A DNA stretch of 64,000 nucleotides from Druceiella hillmani. Its lineage: Eukaryota; Arthropoda; Insecta; Lepidoptera; Hepialidae. Positions 23,547-34,600 of this stretch are shown in pieces; positions within the stretch are counted from its first letter, which is position 1; every line of letters starts with the position of its first letter. The DNA is taken from NCBI GenBank assembly GCA_039881145.1, contig JAYKKI010000052.1:6701501-6765500 (forward strand), in the 5' to 3' direction. The position numbers and the translations under genes were made by a program. A model generated the notes under the pieces. It did not search any database and was not told the DNA's origin. It saw only the letters and a list, made by a program, of their open reading frames with translations.

Positions 23547-24171
23547 GTACTTTAAATTATTTACAGGCAGTAATTTTTAAAATTTTATTAAATGACTTTA
23601 AAATCAAAGTAACAACGTACTTATTTTGATTACTATGTCTTCCACAGACGTAAGAAAATTCCAAAATTATAAGATCTCGGACAATCACTGTCGTTTCCCT
23701 GTAATCTTCTAGTCAGACTTTATTAACCGTTTTTTCCATTATTTCTGACTTAGTAGTTTCGGAAATAAGTGCGCTGTGTCTCTAATTTTGTAAATTTTTT
23801 TATATAAATATTTTTAATATGATCAAAGCAGACAAAAAAAATTAAATTATATTCACTTTCAGGCCAATGATTAAATGTCGTTTTCTAAACACGATTGGCG
23901 ATAAGTATGAAATCATATCTTCGACGCTAATGCTGAGGAAAATTTGTAACATATAAGATAGGTAATAACATAAGAAATTAGTTATTGGTAAATGGTTATT
24001 TTACAGAATCGACTTAAAAATCATAAAATAGTTGCCTGACAAAAATTACTTTTACTCGACCTAACTGTTCGAGATTAAAAAGGACGCAACAATATTTTGT
24101 GTAAATATTGCTTTGAATACATATGGATGGAATAAAGCTGCCTTTCTTGTGACATTTAAGGTGGATACTTT

Positions 24172-24480
24172 TCAAAAGTTAACGTCAAAAAAGATTACCA
24201 TCAGGTAAACCATTTTTCCGAAATGTTTCATTATGACATTGTGTATACGAGTTTGACCTGGGTTCAACTTGTAACCATTCAACAGTTGTAATGTTGAGAT
24301 ATATTTCTGTAGCAAGTAGTAGAGTTTATGGAGATACGTTTTGCTTAAAAACTGCATATTTTACTTTACCTTCAATTTTTTATTAGCCTTCACCTCCAGT
24401 TTTTTAATTTGATGGTTGTGTTTTTGTCTTTCATTCCATTTTCGATTGAACGTAACGCTGTAATGACCAGGAATGGCATG
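24172..24480 (-). other. Unrecognised minus-strand coding relic downstream of the hAT fragment
   Basis: One frame runs from about 24480 to 24172 with a single stop. The first part is lysine-rich and coiled-coil-like (VTFNRKWNERQKHNHQIKKL, then EVKANKKLKV). After the stop it continues QFLSKTYLHKLYYLLQKY, then STLQLLNGYKLNPGQTRIHN. It lies on the same strand as, and 3' of, the hAT C-terminus, so it is not that protein's N-terminus. I cannot name it. Confidence 0.2.
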
Positions 24481-24803
24481 ATTACAACAAATAGTAATAA
24501 AACACATGTTTTAAACACTGTTTAAAACATTTAAAAACAAAATAAGGTTTCTATTATTTTTTTAAAAATGCAATACAAAACAAATAAATAATGTTTAAAG
24601 TATGTTTAAAACACGTTCAACACATAAATAATACATAATAGATTTGTAATTAAAACATCCATAATTTTTATAATACTTTTTAAAACCTCCGCCCATTTAT
24701 TTAATCAAACTGAAACGGTAACAATTGCTATAACAAAATAGCTATCTTTAATTGATAATCAAACTATTGTGCGTCAGACAACTACAGATAAGCAAGATAA
24801 GAC

Positions 24804-25422
24804 TTATCTTTTTTTATTTAGGTGTTTAAATACCATAAGATATTTTGCTGCTTTCCCGGTACAAAGTTTATTTCGTGCGTCAGAGTAAATAAATACAAAT
24901 TTTATAAGCAGTCCTTCAATTGTGGCATTTAAAGCAATAATATGGTAAAGATGTGTCACTAATTTCATTGTTTGGCCATTAATCTGGATTTTTAATGACA
25001 GCCAACATTCTAAAGGTTTGGCATGGTTTACTATATTATCGTCAAATGAGTTTTTTAGCTTATAAAATGAATCAGTCAATGCCCTATATTTTTCAAAATA
25101 TGGCATCACCTTTTTGTGATGAGCTCCAATAAATGATAAAGCTTCAAAAATATCTTCACTAGTGATGTTAGTATGTTGAAAAATGAGCTGGAGACGTTTC
25201 CATTGGAAATTGGGACTTGAACTTTCTTAAATCACTCAATGAATAATCGATTTCACTATACCGCATATTCTTTTCCTTGAACGTAATTTTACGTTTCATC
25301 CATATTTCAGTCACTTTGCCAATAAAACAAGATATTTTTTGGGCGATATAAATTGTAACGCCTACGTTCTTTAGTTTTCTGTAGCCCGCTACAGAAGCCG
25401 GCACTTGTTGCTTTAGTGCCAT
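24804..25422 (-). pseudogene. hAT-family transposase fragment (dimerisation region)
   Basis: The downstream frame (24804 to about 25230, minus) reads QLIFQHTNITSEDIFEALSF, then GAHHKKVMPYFEKYRALTD, then a PLECWLSLK box, THLYHIIALNATIEGL and SDARNKLCTGKA. That order matches the C-terminal dimerisation domain of hAT transposases: a W box, L...Y..IP.(S/N)AT.ER.F, then S..R..L. The key ER is GL here. Upstream, another frame starts with MALKQQVPASVAGYRKLKNV and carries on to about 25168. The two frames are offset, so at least one frameshift separates them near 25200. The N-terminal zinc finger and catalytic core are absent. A truncated, inactive copy. Confidence 0.6.
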
Positions 25423-25642
25423 GTCTTCATTTTAACGAAATTGGTATATTTTTAGCAGTTCCATTGTAAGCAAATTTGCCATAATAAGCCAGTTTACCAA
25501 AAAAAAAACTTTTAGGCAGTTAGCCATTGTGTTCCACCTAACCTGCTGTGTTATACAATTTTTTTTTATCATCAGCTGATTTGTATTTGTGTAAAAATGA
25601 AAATGAAAAAAATAATTTTGTTTTAATTATCGCATTACGGAT

Positions 25643-25825
25643 TTGACCTGTTCAGAGCCTTTACAATTAAGTCGAGTGCTAAGAGGTGTAATATGTGAGA
25701 TGAACAGCTGTAAGTTAGTATATCTTGATGAGAAACCAGTTCTCCTTGTTGAGATTAATCTCTTCGCATTCTGCTCATGTTCCGACGCTTTGCATATTAC
25801 AGATGAAAATTTCATATTTTTTTAA
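25643..25825 (+). other. Unrecognised open frame, open on both strands
   Basis: The plus strand gives 60 codons (MTCSEPLQLSRVLRGVICEM and onward) and the minus strand 62 over the same bases. Composition is closer to coding than the flanks. A donor-like CTGTAAGT lies inside at about 25707. It sits between the hAT fragment and the 62-bp array. I do not recognise either product. Confidence 0.12.
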
Positions 25826-25897
25826 TGATGAAATTGCTATTTTCATCACGAATAAACAGCCGTCTGTTTTTCGACACCAGTTTCTATCGGATCTATT

Positions 25898-26132
25898 ATG
25901 TTTTTTCAGGCGAGTATTAAAACGGTCTAGAAATTAATTATATTGAACTTGTTCGACTTATGTTTTCTCAGGCGAGTAATAAAACAGTCTAGAAATGAAT
26001 TACATTGAATGTTTTTTCAGGCGAGTATTAAAACAGTCTAGAAATGAATTACATTGAAATTGTTCTATTTATGTTTTCTCAGGCGAGAATTAAAACAGTC
26101 TAGCAATGAATTACATTGAACTTGTTCGATTT
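25898..26132. repeat. Tandem repeat, 62-bp unit, four copies (one with a 13-bp deletion)
   Basis: Units start with ATGTTTT.TCAGGCGAG at 25898, 25960, 26009 and 26071. Units 1, 3 and 4 are 62 bp; unit 2 is 49 bp and lacks the CTTGTTCGATTT-type end. Each contains AAAACAGTCTAGAAATGAATT. Units 1 and 3 have TTTTTTC and units 2 and 4 have TTTTCTC at the start, which suggests duplication of a two-unit block. Confidence 0.95.
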
Positions 26133-26134
26133 AA

Positions 26135-27285
26135 AATTGACGAATAATTACTTAAAATGAAAATTTACACAAAAACGAAAAAAATCATTTGAAATGTTTT
26201 GAATTGATTGTTCTATTAAATTAAAAAAATAATTGATTTATTTCAACCATGTTAGTGACAAATAGTTTTTATTGTACATGCAACAAGAATCCGTTTAAAA
26301 ATATGAATTAATATTATAAGAATTCTACATTTTCCAAATCAGGTATTATTTGTTATACATTTATAATATATTTTTTCCGCCGCTTTACATGAAAACTTTT
26401 TATTTCCTTAAATCAAATGCCAACTTAAGTCTCATACTTTCTACCTTGATAACTGTCTTCGAGACGTACTTAAATAAACCAGCAATAGTAAAAATGTAAA
26501 ACGAAAAGTCAGTTCGCCTGAGCATTTATGTATTTTTAAGGATATTGAAACTACAGCGCAATGGAATTTTCTCGTATCGTCCTCCAAGGTGTTTCTTCAA
26601 AACAATATATCGATAAGGTACTCCTTTTTTCGCTTTTAGAAGAAATGGCAATGCCTTTAATAGAAATGACAATGCCAATATATTATTTTTTGTATTGATG
26701 CCAATATTTTGTTTTAAAAAGGGTTATATGTAAAGAGATTAAAAAGAATCCAAAAATACATAAAATTTTTCAGCGCTTTTTTCACATCTTTACATATTCT
26801 TTGCAATATTTGCATGTTTATTTATCACCAAATCTATTGGTCTTTACGTTTTTGGAACCCAAAAGTGAAAATAGAGTAATTCATAAAATTCCCATTTTTC
26901 TCATCTTTGTCTAATGGATGTTGATATGAAAAAGCGGTTCTATAAAAATGTCATATTTCTATACTCAATGGTTTGGACTACGAATTGATGTATCAACAAA
27001 ATGATAAAGAAACTACCTCCATTTTTCTTTTCGAAAATTTTAAAAAAGGCTGAAGATTTTCTTGTTTACTTTATTAATGTAATCTAACTGCATAGTTTTG
27101 AAGTGGAGTGTTTCTAGTTTTTGTGATTGGCAATATTTTTATTTAAATTTTATCCCTTAACTTTGTCGTTGGAGGATAATTTTTTAATAATATTTTCTTA
27201 ATAACTGTCTATCTCCTAAAAAAGCACAATTTAATTTTGTAGATATAAATTAAATTTTGATCTAAAATAAATCTAAATTTAATTT
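26135..27285. other. AT-rich stretch without recognisable feature
   Basis: No supported gene or repeat. Two near-copies of an AGAAATG.CAATGCC phrase occur at about 26640 and 26660. Confidence 0.5.
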
Positions 27286-27290
27286 TATAG

Positions 27291-27323
27291 ATCTGCGGCT
27301 CGAAGCTGGGCGTTTATCAGTCG
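27291..27323 (+). other. Candidate 33-nt microexon
   Basis: TTTAATTTTATAG ends at 27290 and CAGTCG|GTGAGT follows at 27323/27324. The 33 bases between are far GC-richer than either flank and open in all three frames (for example ICGSKLGVYQS in frame 0 or LRLEAGRLSV in phase 1). Length is a multiple of three. No homology is recognised; such a short island can arise by chance. Confidence 0.25.
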
Positions 27324-27582
27324 GTGAGTCATTTTGGAAACATTTTTTATGTGTATGGAAAATAAATACAATTTATTATTGATAAAATTAATATCATTTA
27401 CAAGTGAGATATGTCAAGGCGATAAAAGTCAAAGTAAAAGTAAAAATATAGTGAACAAAATTTGGTATTGTTGAACGATTATCATGCTAAAAATAGTGAG
27501 TAGTAAGGGTTAAGAAGGAATAATACCAACTAGAAATATATGTAGAAACTATACCTCACCATTACCCCCAAACCAGCATATA

Positions 27583-27810
27583 TTATTGAAGTTTCAATCG
27601 AATTGTTAATTGAGATACAAAGTAACTAAGATAAATGATCGTAAAACAGAAATTTATACCGATGGTCTTTTTCTGTTCCATGTCGGTATTAACTACAGCC
27701 GCTTCATGTGACCTGGCAAGACAGGTACTCTGCATATGTACTCTCAAGGATATTAAAGCACAATGATCGAGTTCACTACTAAACAAACTTAAGCATGTTC
27801 TTATATACAT
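27583..27810 (-). other. GC-richer patch open on both strands, unrecognised
   Basis: The minus strand has a 75-codon frame (MYIRTCLSLFSSELDHCALI, then SLRVHMQSTCLARSHEAAVV). The plus strand has a shorter one from an ATG at about 27662 (MVFFCSMSVLTTAASCDLAR), which includes CAG|GTACTC. The core, about 27680-27765, is the GC-rich part. I cannot tell which strand, if any, is real. Confidence 0.12.
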
Positions 27811-28190
27811 ACGTATATATACGCCTAAAACGTATATGACATTTGAAATTTGAAAACCATTTATAAATCTTTAAAAATTTACATAAAAAGTTATTATACC
27901 TAAAACTCATAATTTACTACATTAAAATAGGTACCTAATTTAAAATTTAAATCTATTTTCTTTAGGCCAATACGTCATTGAGATACTATTCACCTTTTTT
28001 ATAATTATAGTATTTTGTAATTTCAGTAGTTTAGAAACATTTTAACGTGAATCCAATTTCAGGTACAAGTAAGTGGACAAACTTCAGAAAAAAATTGACG
28101 GAAAATAACGTCTTTATTAAGCCTAGACTATTCCAATTAACTTTCAAGACGCTTAATTAATTTCCCAGAATATCTTTCATTAAATATTAG

Positions 28191-28235
28191 TAGACACAAG
28201 TTCCGGCGTTCGGTCTTATCCGACGGAAATTAAAA
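28191..28235 (+). other. Candidate 45-nt microexon
   Basis: An acceptor-like TTAAATATTAG ends at 28190 and the strong donor AAAA|GTAAGT follows. The 45 bases are GC-rich for the region. Only one frame is open (phase 1 at both ends), reading DTSSGVRSYPTEIK. The candidate at 27291-27323 can join it in phase 1 without a stop. No family recognised. Confidence 0.25.
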
Positions 28236-28239
28236 GTAA

Positions 28240-30060
28240 GTTGAATTTTATAAGCGAAACGAGTATTAAAAATTGAGGAAGTCCCTGCTTTGTAATCTCT
28301 TAATAGATAATAAGTAAGGGTAAATTTAGATCTATTTTCTAACTTTTATGACTTTTCTCGTTATAGGTGTCGAAGACTTGGCTATTTACAAAGAAGTATC
28401 TATTAACAATTTAAAGTTCAAAACAGTTGATACGTGTAATGTCTTTATTAAATGCTGTCTGTCGTTTTCCGCATAACTAGAATTTATAAACACTTGAAAT
28501 CGTGTGAGTATGTGAAAGTTACACGAACGTTTTAGCTGATGATTTATGTGGTACTTACAACCTTTAAGTGGGTTTCCATAAGTAATATTTGAAATAAGTT
28601 TATTTTTAGAGCCGTTTTATTTATAATAAAAGTCTTTCTAAAAAGAAAACCTAAAAAGTATGCGTAGAACTCGCATTATTAGGATTTCGTATACTGTTGG
28701 TGGTTATGAACATATTAGTGTACGTAATATTTCTATGAAACTATTTAGAAATATTAATTTTTTATAACGTAAATATAGTTTACCTTTATCTTCTTTTAAA
28801 GCATAAAGCATGGCACGTACAACCTTCAAGAATACTTTAAAATTTTAAGTTAAATAGTTGCGGAAATAACGAGAATTTTTTTTTTCCTTTTTCCGTATAT
28901 CTAAGATATACTACCTAAAATTAGGAAACAAAACTTCTGAGGGCCTTTCGATTAGTCTTTTCACGCCTCACACTATGTATTAAGGGAAAAAATTCTGAAC
29001 ACTCAGTTTGCCCCCTTCCTCTCTAATTTTCGTATAATTATTTTTTAGTATTACCTATTGAGATACATGAGAATTAATATGTTTTATTACTGTGCCAAAT
29101 TTCCCATTTCGACGTGAAACGGTTTCGGAGGAAAGCGGCTATTCCACACAAATATACATATATATGAATAATCTTAGAAGGTTTGCGTTTTCCGTTTTGA
29201 GATACAGGACCCTAAAAAGATCTCGCATATTAAGCTTTTTTTTTCAATACTCACAATTTTTTAAGTATTGTTAACTTAATTTATGCGAATGAAAAAAAAT
29301 ATTAAAATTGTCAGACTCGAGTTAAGTTAAGGAAAAGTTTTACAAACGGTTAAAATTTGCACAATATTGTTTAATAAACCAGGAAAACCGGCTTTTAGTA
29401 GCAACACGCAAACAATTTAACATATTTTGTAGTAAAGCAAAGTAAAGTGTTATAATTTGTTGCAAACAAATATAAATTTCAATCTTTGTTCAATATTTCA
29501 AAACGAGTGTAAGTGAAATTGTGTTTCATGTCCTAGGCTTGTATTGTAATTTTTTTACAAATAAATTGACTTCCAAGAGCAACTATAGCAGACGATAATT
29601 TCGAATGAAAAATAGCGCGGCTTATTATTCGAGTCTGGTTGAAAATTAAAAGCCTTGTGATAAAAACACTAATAATCTAACGAGCCATACTTATGCAATG
29701 TCAGTATTATTCAGTACATTTTTTTTGCTGTACTTCTCGGTTCCACTTTCATATAATTATTTTAATTATGTTGGTCTTCCCTCGGTGGTTGCCAAAATCT
29801 AAATCCGCTCCTTTCGTCAAAAGACGTTGATCGTCAAAGTCATGAATACATCGTTAATCTCCATGGTTGGTTGGCATATTCAGTCAATAAATAAATAAGC
29901 AAGGTAGAGCCTTGCTCAGTTTAAGCAGTATTTGCTGACTATTATTCCATTTTCGTCAATACTCTGTTCCTATAAATTGAAGCTTATTTATATATTAACT
30001 GTAATCTTATTTAAGCTGTGGCCTTTCTTCTAAAAAACATAAAAACAAATAAAGTTTCAA
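28240..30060. other. AT-rich stretch without recognisable feature
   Basis: A small CG-containing patch at 29100-29130 sits in a 60-codon frame with no motif. A GTGTGAGTATG near 28504 has no upstream frame. Nothing is supported. Confidence 0.45.
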
Positions 30061-30063
30061 AGA

Positions 30064-30357
30064 TTAAAACAGGCAAAGAATTAATAAATTTTCTACCTTG
30101 AATGTTAATATGGATAAAAATATTGCATAATAATAAAAAAAAATTAAAGTAGTAATTATTATATTTACTTCAGTACAAAGTGCAAATATAATCAAAACAT
30201 TAAACAAAAGCGTCAGCAATGCGAAACGAAAGGGATCTACGAAAACCACCAATGAAATGCATATAAACAACAAAATGCACTTAAAATTATTAATTGCCGA
30301 ATCACCAAAATCTTGCTTTGGCATTAGGATGTGGAGGTTAATTTTTGCAGAGGACAT
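30064..30357 (-). CDS. Small hydrophobic ORF, 97 codons, unrecognised
   Basis: The longest frame not explained by a repeat or a transposon. It opens with a polar segment (MSSAKINLHILMPKQDFGDS). Then come two to three hydrophobic stretches: CILLFICISLVVFV at about residues 27-40, FALLTLLFNVLIIFALC at about 44-60, and a Tyr/Phe-rich one near 65-84. It would be a small multi-pass membrane protein if translated. The first 60 codons use more balanced codons than background and include CpGs; the last third looks like AT noise. Hydrophobic frames arise easily in AT-rich antisense DNA, and I see no promoter or poly(A) signal that decides it. It could also be one exon of a larger membrane protein. Confidence 0.25.
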   Translation of the reverse strand: MSSAKINLHILMPKQDFGDSAINNFKCILLFICISLVVFVDPFRFALLTLLFNVLIIFALCTEVNIIITTLIFFYYYAIFLSILTFKVENLLILCLF

Positions 30358-30364
30358 TTAAATA

Positions 30365-31365
30365 GTAGTAATTGTATATGACTACTTTCATAAAATGGTG
30401 TTTGTTTTTTATCCCAGTGCAATTTTTTTGTTGCTTAGGTATTTCCAGAGGTAGCTTGGGAGATCATAACTAACGAGAACCGGTTTGCAATCGGAGAGAT
30501 AAATGTGATGTGTACGCAATAAAGCAAACGACAACAAATCGTCATTGACATTTGAATATCTAAAAAATAATTTGAAAGGTACTTTGCTTTAGATAACACA
30601 GGAAAAGTCTACGTGTTTAATCTAATTTTTTATTTCGTTTAAGCACATTTCAGGTATAAATGAATGCTAAATAATAATTAAAATAGTACTTCGTAATGAA
30701 TTAGGTTTTATTTGGTCGATATGTTTTGTAGGATTCGATTATTTTTTTCTATTTAAAATTTGCCTTTTCGTATATTAAATTTCATTATGATTTTATTATA
30801 AATGATTATCAACTGATTAGAGTAAGGGGTAAATTTAGCCCTAGTATAAACGTATATACTTATGAATATTGAGGTTTTTGTGGTTAATTTAGACAGAAAA
30901 TTTCATAAAATTTAATTATATAAACTAAATACGTTATTTTGTGTCAAAAATGGTTCCAATTTAATTGTTTGCCTTTAAATTACCCTTCATTATTGGCTAT
31001 AAAAAAAAAGTAAGTTAGCTATGAAAAGGAATATGTACAAAGAAAGTCTTTTTATTGATTTGAATTATTATTGCTTCAAACTTAACGTTTTCATCTACGT
31101 ATGATCAATATTTTGACTTTCTATTTAGTTTTTATACACATCTTATCTTTGGCTCTTTGTACTATACGATGAGATATGCCGGTAACTGTAGTTGTCCTGA
31201 AGATCTCTTCAAATAATAGTTTTCTTTGTGAATTAATAACAAGGACCTGAAAATTAATTAAGATACAGAACTTCATAATTTATGGCTTATAAGATCAAGA
31301 AGTTTATCCTTATAAATTCATCCTTCTAGTCAGCTGAAATAATCGGCTTACATATTTTAAATATT
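30365..31365. other. AT-rich stretch without recognisable feature
   Basis: No supported gene. A short GC-richer spot near 30470-30540 has no splice context. Confidence 0.45.
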
Positions 31366-31367
31366 CT

Positions 31368-31685
31368 GTGTTCAGACAAGTCAAATCTAATGATAGTTTT
31401 TACTTTCAGTCCATGGTAACAAAATATCATTTAAGAAAAATAAGGTTTACATTTTTTTTTGAAAAAAATAACAAATTCGTTTTTATGGGAGGCGTTTTGC
31501 GACGCGACGAATTCGTTATTCTTCGGCGATCTCGACTCGGATATCTTATTGGCGAATACGTAAAAGCAACCGACGCCAATGAACAAGTATTGTCGACAAC
31601 CGATATGAAATTGACACCATTTGATGTCAATATTTCGATGTTGGATATAAAATCATATTCTATTTGGTTCGTGCATTTCGCGTAA
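31368..31685 (+). CDS. Unrecognised 105-codon open frame with CpG-rich core
   Basis: The plus-strand frame runs from ATG 31368. Its core (about 31480-31640) is rich in CpG and reads MGGVLRRDEFVILRRSRLGY, then LIGEYVKATDANEQVLSTTD. The first 35 codons are AT-noise-like, so if real the true start is probably later, or the core is an exon. The minus strand is also open across the core (67 codons), so strand is uncertain. I recognise no domain. No repeat copy of it is seen in the window. Confidence 0.25.
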   Translation: MFRQVKSNDSFYFQSMVTKYHLRKIRFTFFFEKNNKFVFMGGVLRRDEFVILRRSRLGYLIGEYVKATDANEQVLSTTDMKLTPFDVNISMLDIKSYSIWFVHFA

Positions 31686-32396
31686 CGACTGCGAAATCAA
31701 TAAAGAATTACTACGATTTTTTGTGGTGTTTTGTGACACTGACATTTGTCTAACGATATTGATCTCAGCAAATTTATGATACAGCAAGTTTAAAGTTTTG
31801 TGCGTCTCTCATAAATATATCCATTCAGCTATCCAAGAACACTATTAATAAAGTAGGAAAATGGTTTCCAAAAAGTTATTTTGTGAATAGAAAAATTTAT
31901 TTTGCTATTTACGATAATTACCAACCAAAAGTTTAATCAACCATCGAAATAGGATATAAGAGAAAAAGGCGTTTTTATCACGATACGCTACTTGCGTATG
32001 ATCGTGAAGATAACTATTTATTAAAAAGATAAACGAAAATCTACTCCTACATAAAAATACTAACCAGTTTGTCAGAATATCTCTGCAAATATTGGTAGAA
32101 CGATAATAATTTAAAGAGCGCATTATTTATTTTTGATAAATCCACATGTACGGTAGTATTTAAAATGACCTGTAACCTTTTTTTAAATATTTCAGTCATA
32201 ACAAAATGGACAGCAAAAATAATAAAAAAATATTTTTCTTTAATTTTTCAAATATCTTTTATTAATTATTCTTTATATCGTTTTCTATCCGTTAAATGTT
32301 TTTATTGTCATTATATATGACGCTAAATAAACACAATAGTTCGAAATGAATAAAATTGTAAGCATTTAAGATTTATGCAAATGATTGTTAACGTAG

Positions 32397-32568
32397 CATG
32401 GAACGCAAATGAACGACTATATTATGCGATGAACTGCGAGACCAACCAACAACTATCGAATTTTGTCGGACAATGTCGGTAGCCGAATTTCCAGTGGATC
32501 AACGTATGTATCAAGAGGCGTACGATGCCGATTAACTATCTTCCGTCTCCATAATCGCGTGTTCAGTT
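32397..32568 (+). other. CpG-rich island ending at a strong splice donor; possible non-coding first exon
   Basis: From AACGTAG (AG at 32395-32396) to CAGTT|GTAAGTT the DNA is much richer in CpG than its flanks. One frame is open for about 41 codons (CDELRDQPTTIEFCRTMSVA, then EFPVDQRMYQEAYDAD) but stops about 30 bases before the donor. That fits a leader exon better than an internal coding exon. A TTCAGTT word overlaps the donor and resembles an insect initiator. A transposon relic is the alternative. Confidence 0.2.
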
Positions 32569-32574
32569 GTAAGT

Positions 32575-34598
32575 TCTTTGCTTTTGTCCGTTAGCATATT
32601 TTTACTCGTAGTCTTCGGATGTGGCGAGAATCGGCCAGAATAGCTCCGATTTTTTGATAGAACTTATTTTTGTAGTATATTTTAAGATATTAAATATCAT
32701 ATCTCTTATTTTCTTGGAATATTCGAATATTTTTCAGATTGAATATTTTTGGTCGCCTGTGTTATGTGTAAGGTTGTAACTACAGGTTGGAAAAAGAGAA
32801 GTTGTTTTAAATGTATTTTTTGAAGGTTTAATATGATCTATTGCTCTCAATATTGGAGTAATAAAATTGTTTGGTATTTATTTTAAAAGCTCGCATTATG
32901 ATTCATGTATGAGAAAAATTGTAACTCAGTGACAGGGTTAGAATAAATAATTACGAAACATATTAAGGTAATCAATTCTTTTCATAAGAGGATTTTTTCA
33001 AAATTAGACCTACTGCGATTCTCTTTACTTTTAAATTTCCAACCCATTTCAGTGTATAATTTCATATGACAACCTAAATGCAAAGTAACCTTAAAAATAT
33101 ATGTATTATAAATAATTTTCTTTTTCATGACTTACTGAAAAAAAAAAAACGCTCTAAACTCTCTTCAAATCTCTATATAGAGTCATTTCATTTATATAAC
33201 TAAACATTAATTTTATTGTTTTTTTATTTTACTGATTTTGGAAATGCTATGTTGCTGAACGGTAATGCATTTTTTAGTCAAAACGAAGAAATGGGCATTT
33301 TTAAACATTCGATTGTTTGGAGAAATTTGTCTGCCATTTAGAAATTTTTTATTTGCTAATTTTATTTTGTAACTCACTTTAAAGAATAATTTAAAATAAA
33401 GGTAAAATAATGATCTGGCTTAATATTTTTTTCATTGTATACAGAACGGAAGTCAGGGGTTCCGTTTAAATATTTGTGAGACGAGATCACCGCTCTTATA
33501 AATTCCAAATAGATGGGTGATTTGTAAGGTAAAAAATCCAGGAAGTGAGAAGCGGGTTTTATATCTCTTAATCTATTTCATTATTGTTCATGTGTTAGAA
33601 GTAAAATTAGCATTAAAAGTGAAAATTTCATTCGATTTATTATTTTTTACGCTTCGTTTGTTTAAAATTTTTTTGCTGTTTTGTTTGATAAAATAATGCA
33701 TTATTTTTAATCAAGAATGCTTACAATTTAAACACGCCTTTCTATGCAAAATGAAAAAAAGTAGCTTTCTTGTTAGATTTTCTTACGCCGAATACTTCCG
33801 GAAAGCTAAAACGGTTAACGTCGAATGAAATATTTTCCAGAAACGCTACGCTGTTTGTGAGCACTTATTTGACATGGGTTGAGCTAGAAACATTTCATTT
33901 ATATTAATATTGTGAAATATTTCTGCATCATGTTGTGAAATTATATGTATGTTACGAGCTTAAGACCTATGTATTTTGGTATTTTTTGCTCATAATCATT
34001 GTGAGTTTTATATAATAGAGTATATTGCCTTTATGTGACGACCTTATATCTTAGCTTATATCTGAGACATTGAGCAGTGTAATTTACACCATGTTTCTCA
34101 TTCTCTATGACGGCAGTGAAGTAATAATTATACTTCGTAATAGGCAAATTTTATAGCTTTAATTACAAATGGTTTAATAAAGTTACAAAGATTGTATTAC
34201 CATTATATCCAAGACATGAATCGAGTGATCACAGGGTCCTCCAGGACACGTAAGATTTACGTCATATAAAAGATGTGACCTCCGATATTTATTAATAGTT
34301 TACCGTAAATATTATCAAGCATTTCTACTTACCAGGATTAAGTACTGTCTCAACTCAATAAACAAATAAGTTTCTCCATTTTTCCTGATAACTTTACTGA
34401 AATAAATTGAAAGTTATCACTAGTTGGGTAACAGAAAATACTAGGCAGAATAAATGAATTAGGAGAATTATTGAGCAAAACTAAAGCACCCACTTTAGTC
34501 CCTAATAATACAGTACAAGAGGACTACGATAAGCATTTTTTTTTCAAAAACAATTAAATTAAAATCTCGATAACAAAATAATAATAACACAATAAAAA
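32575..34598. other. AT-rich stretch without recognisable feature
   Basis: One small island at about 33838-33880 follows a fair acceptor (AAATATTTTCCAG) and reads KRYAVCEHLFDMG, but lacks a good donor. Otherwise nothing is supported. Confidence 0.4.
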
Positions 34599-34600
34599 TA

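Noticed and set aside
25898..26132. CRISPR array
   Set aside because: The 62-bp units are contiguous tandem repeats with no unique spacers.
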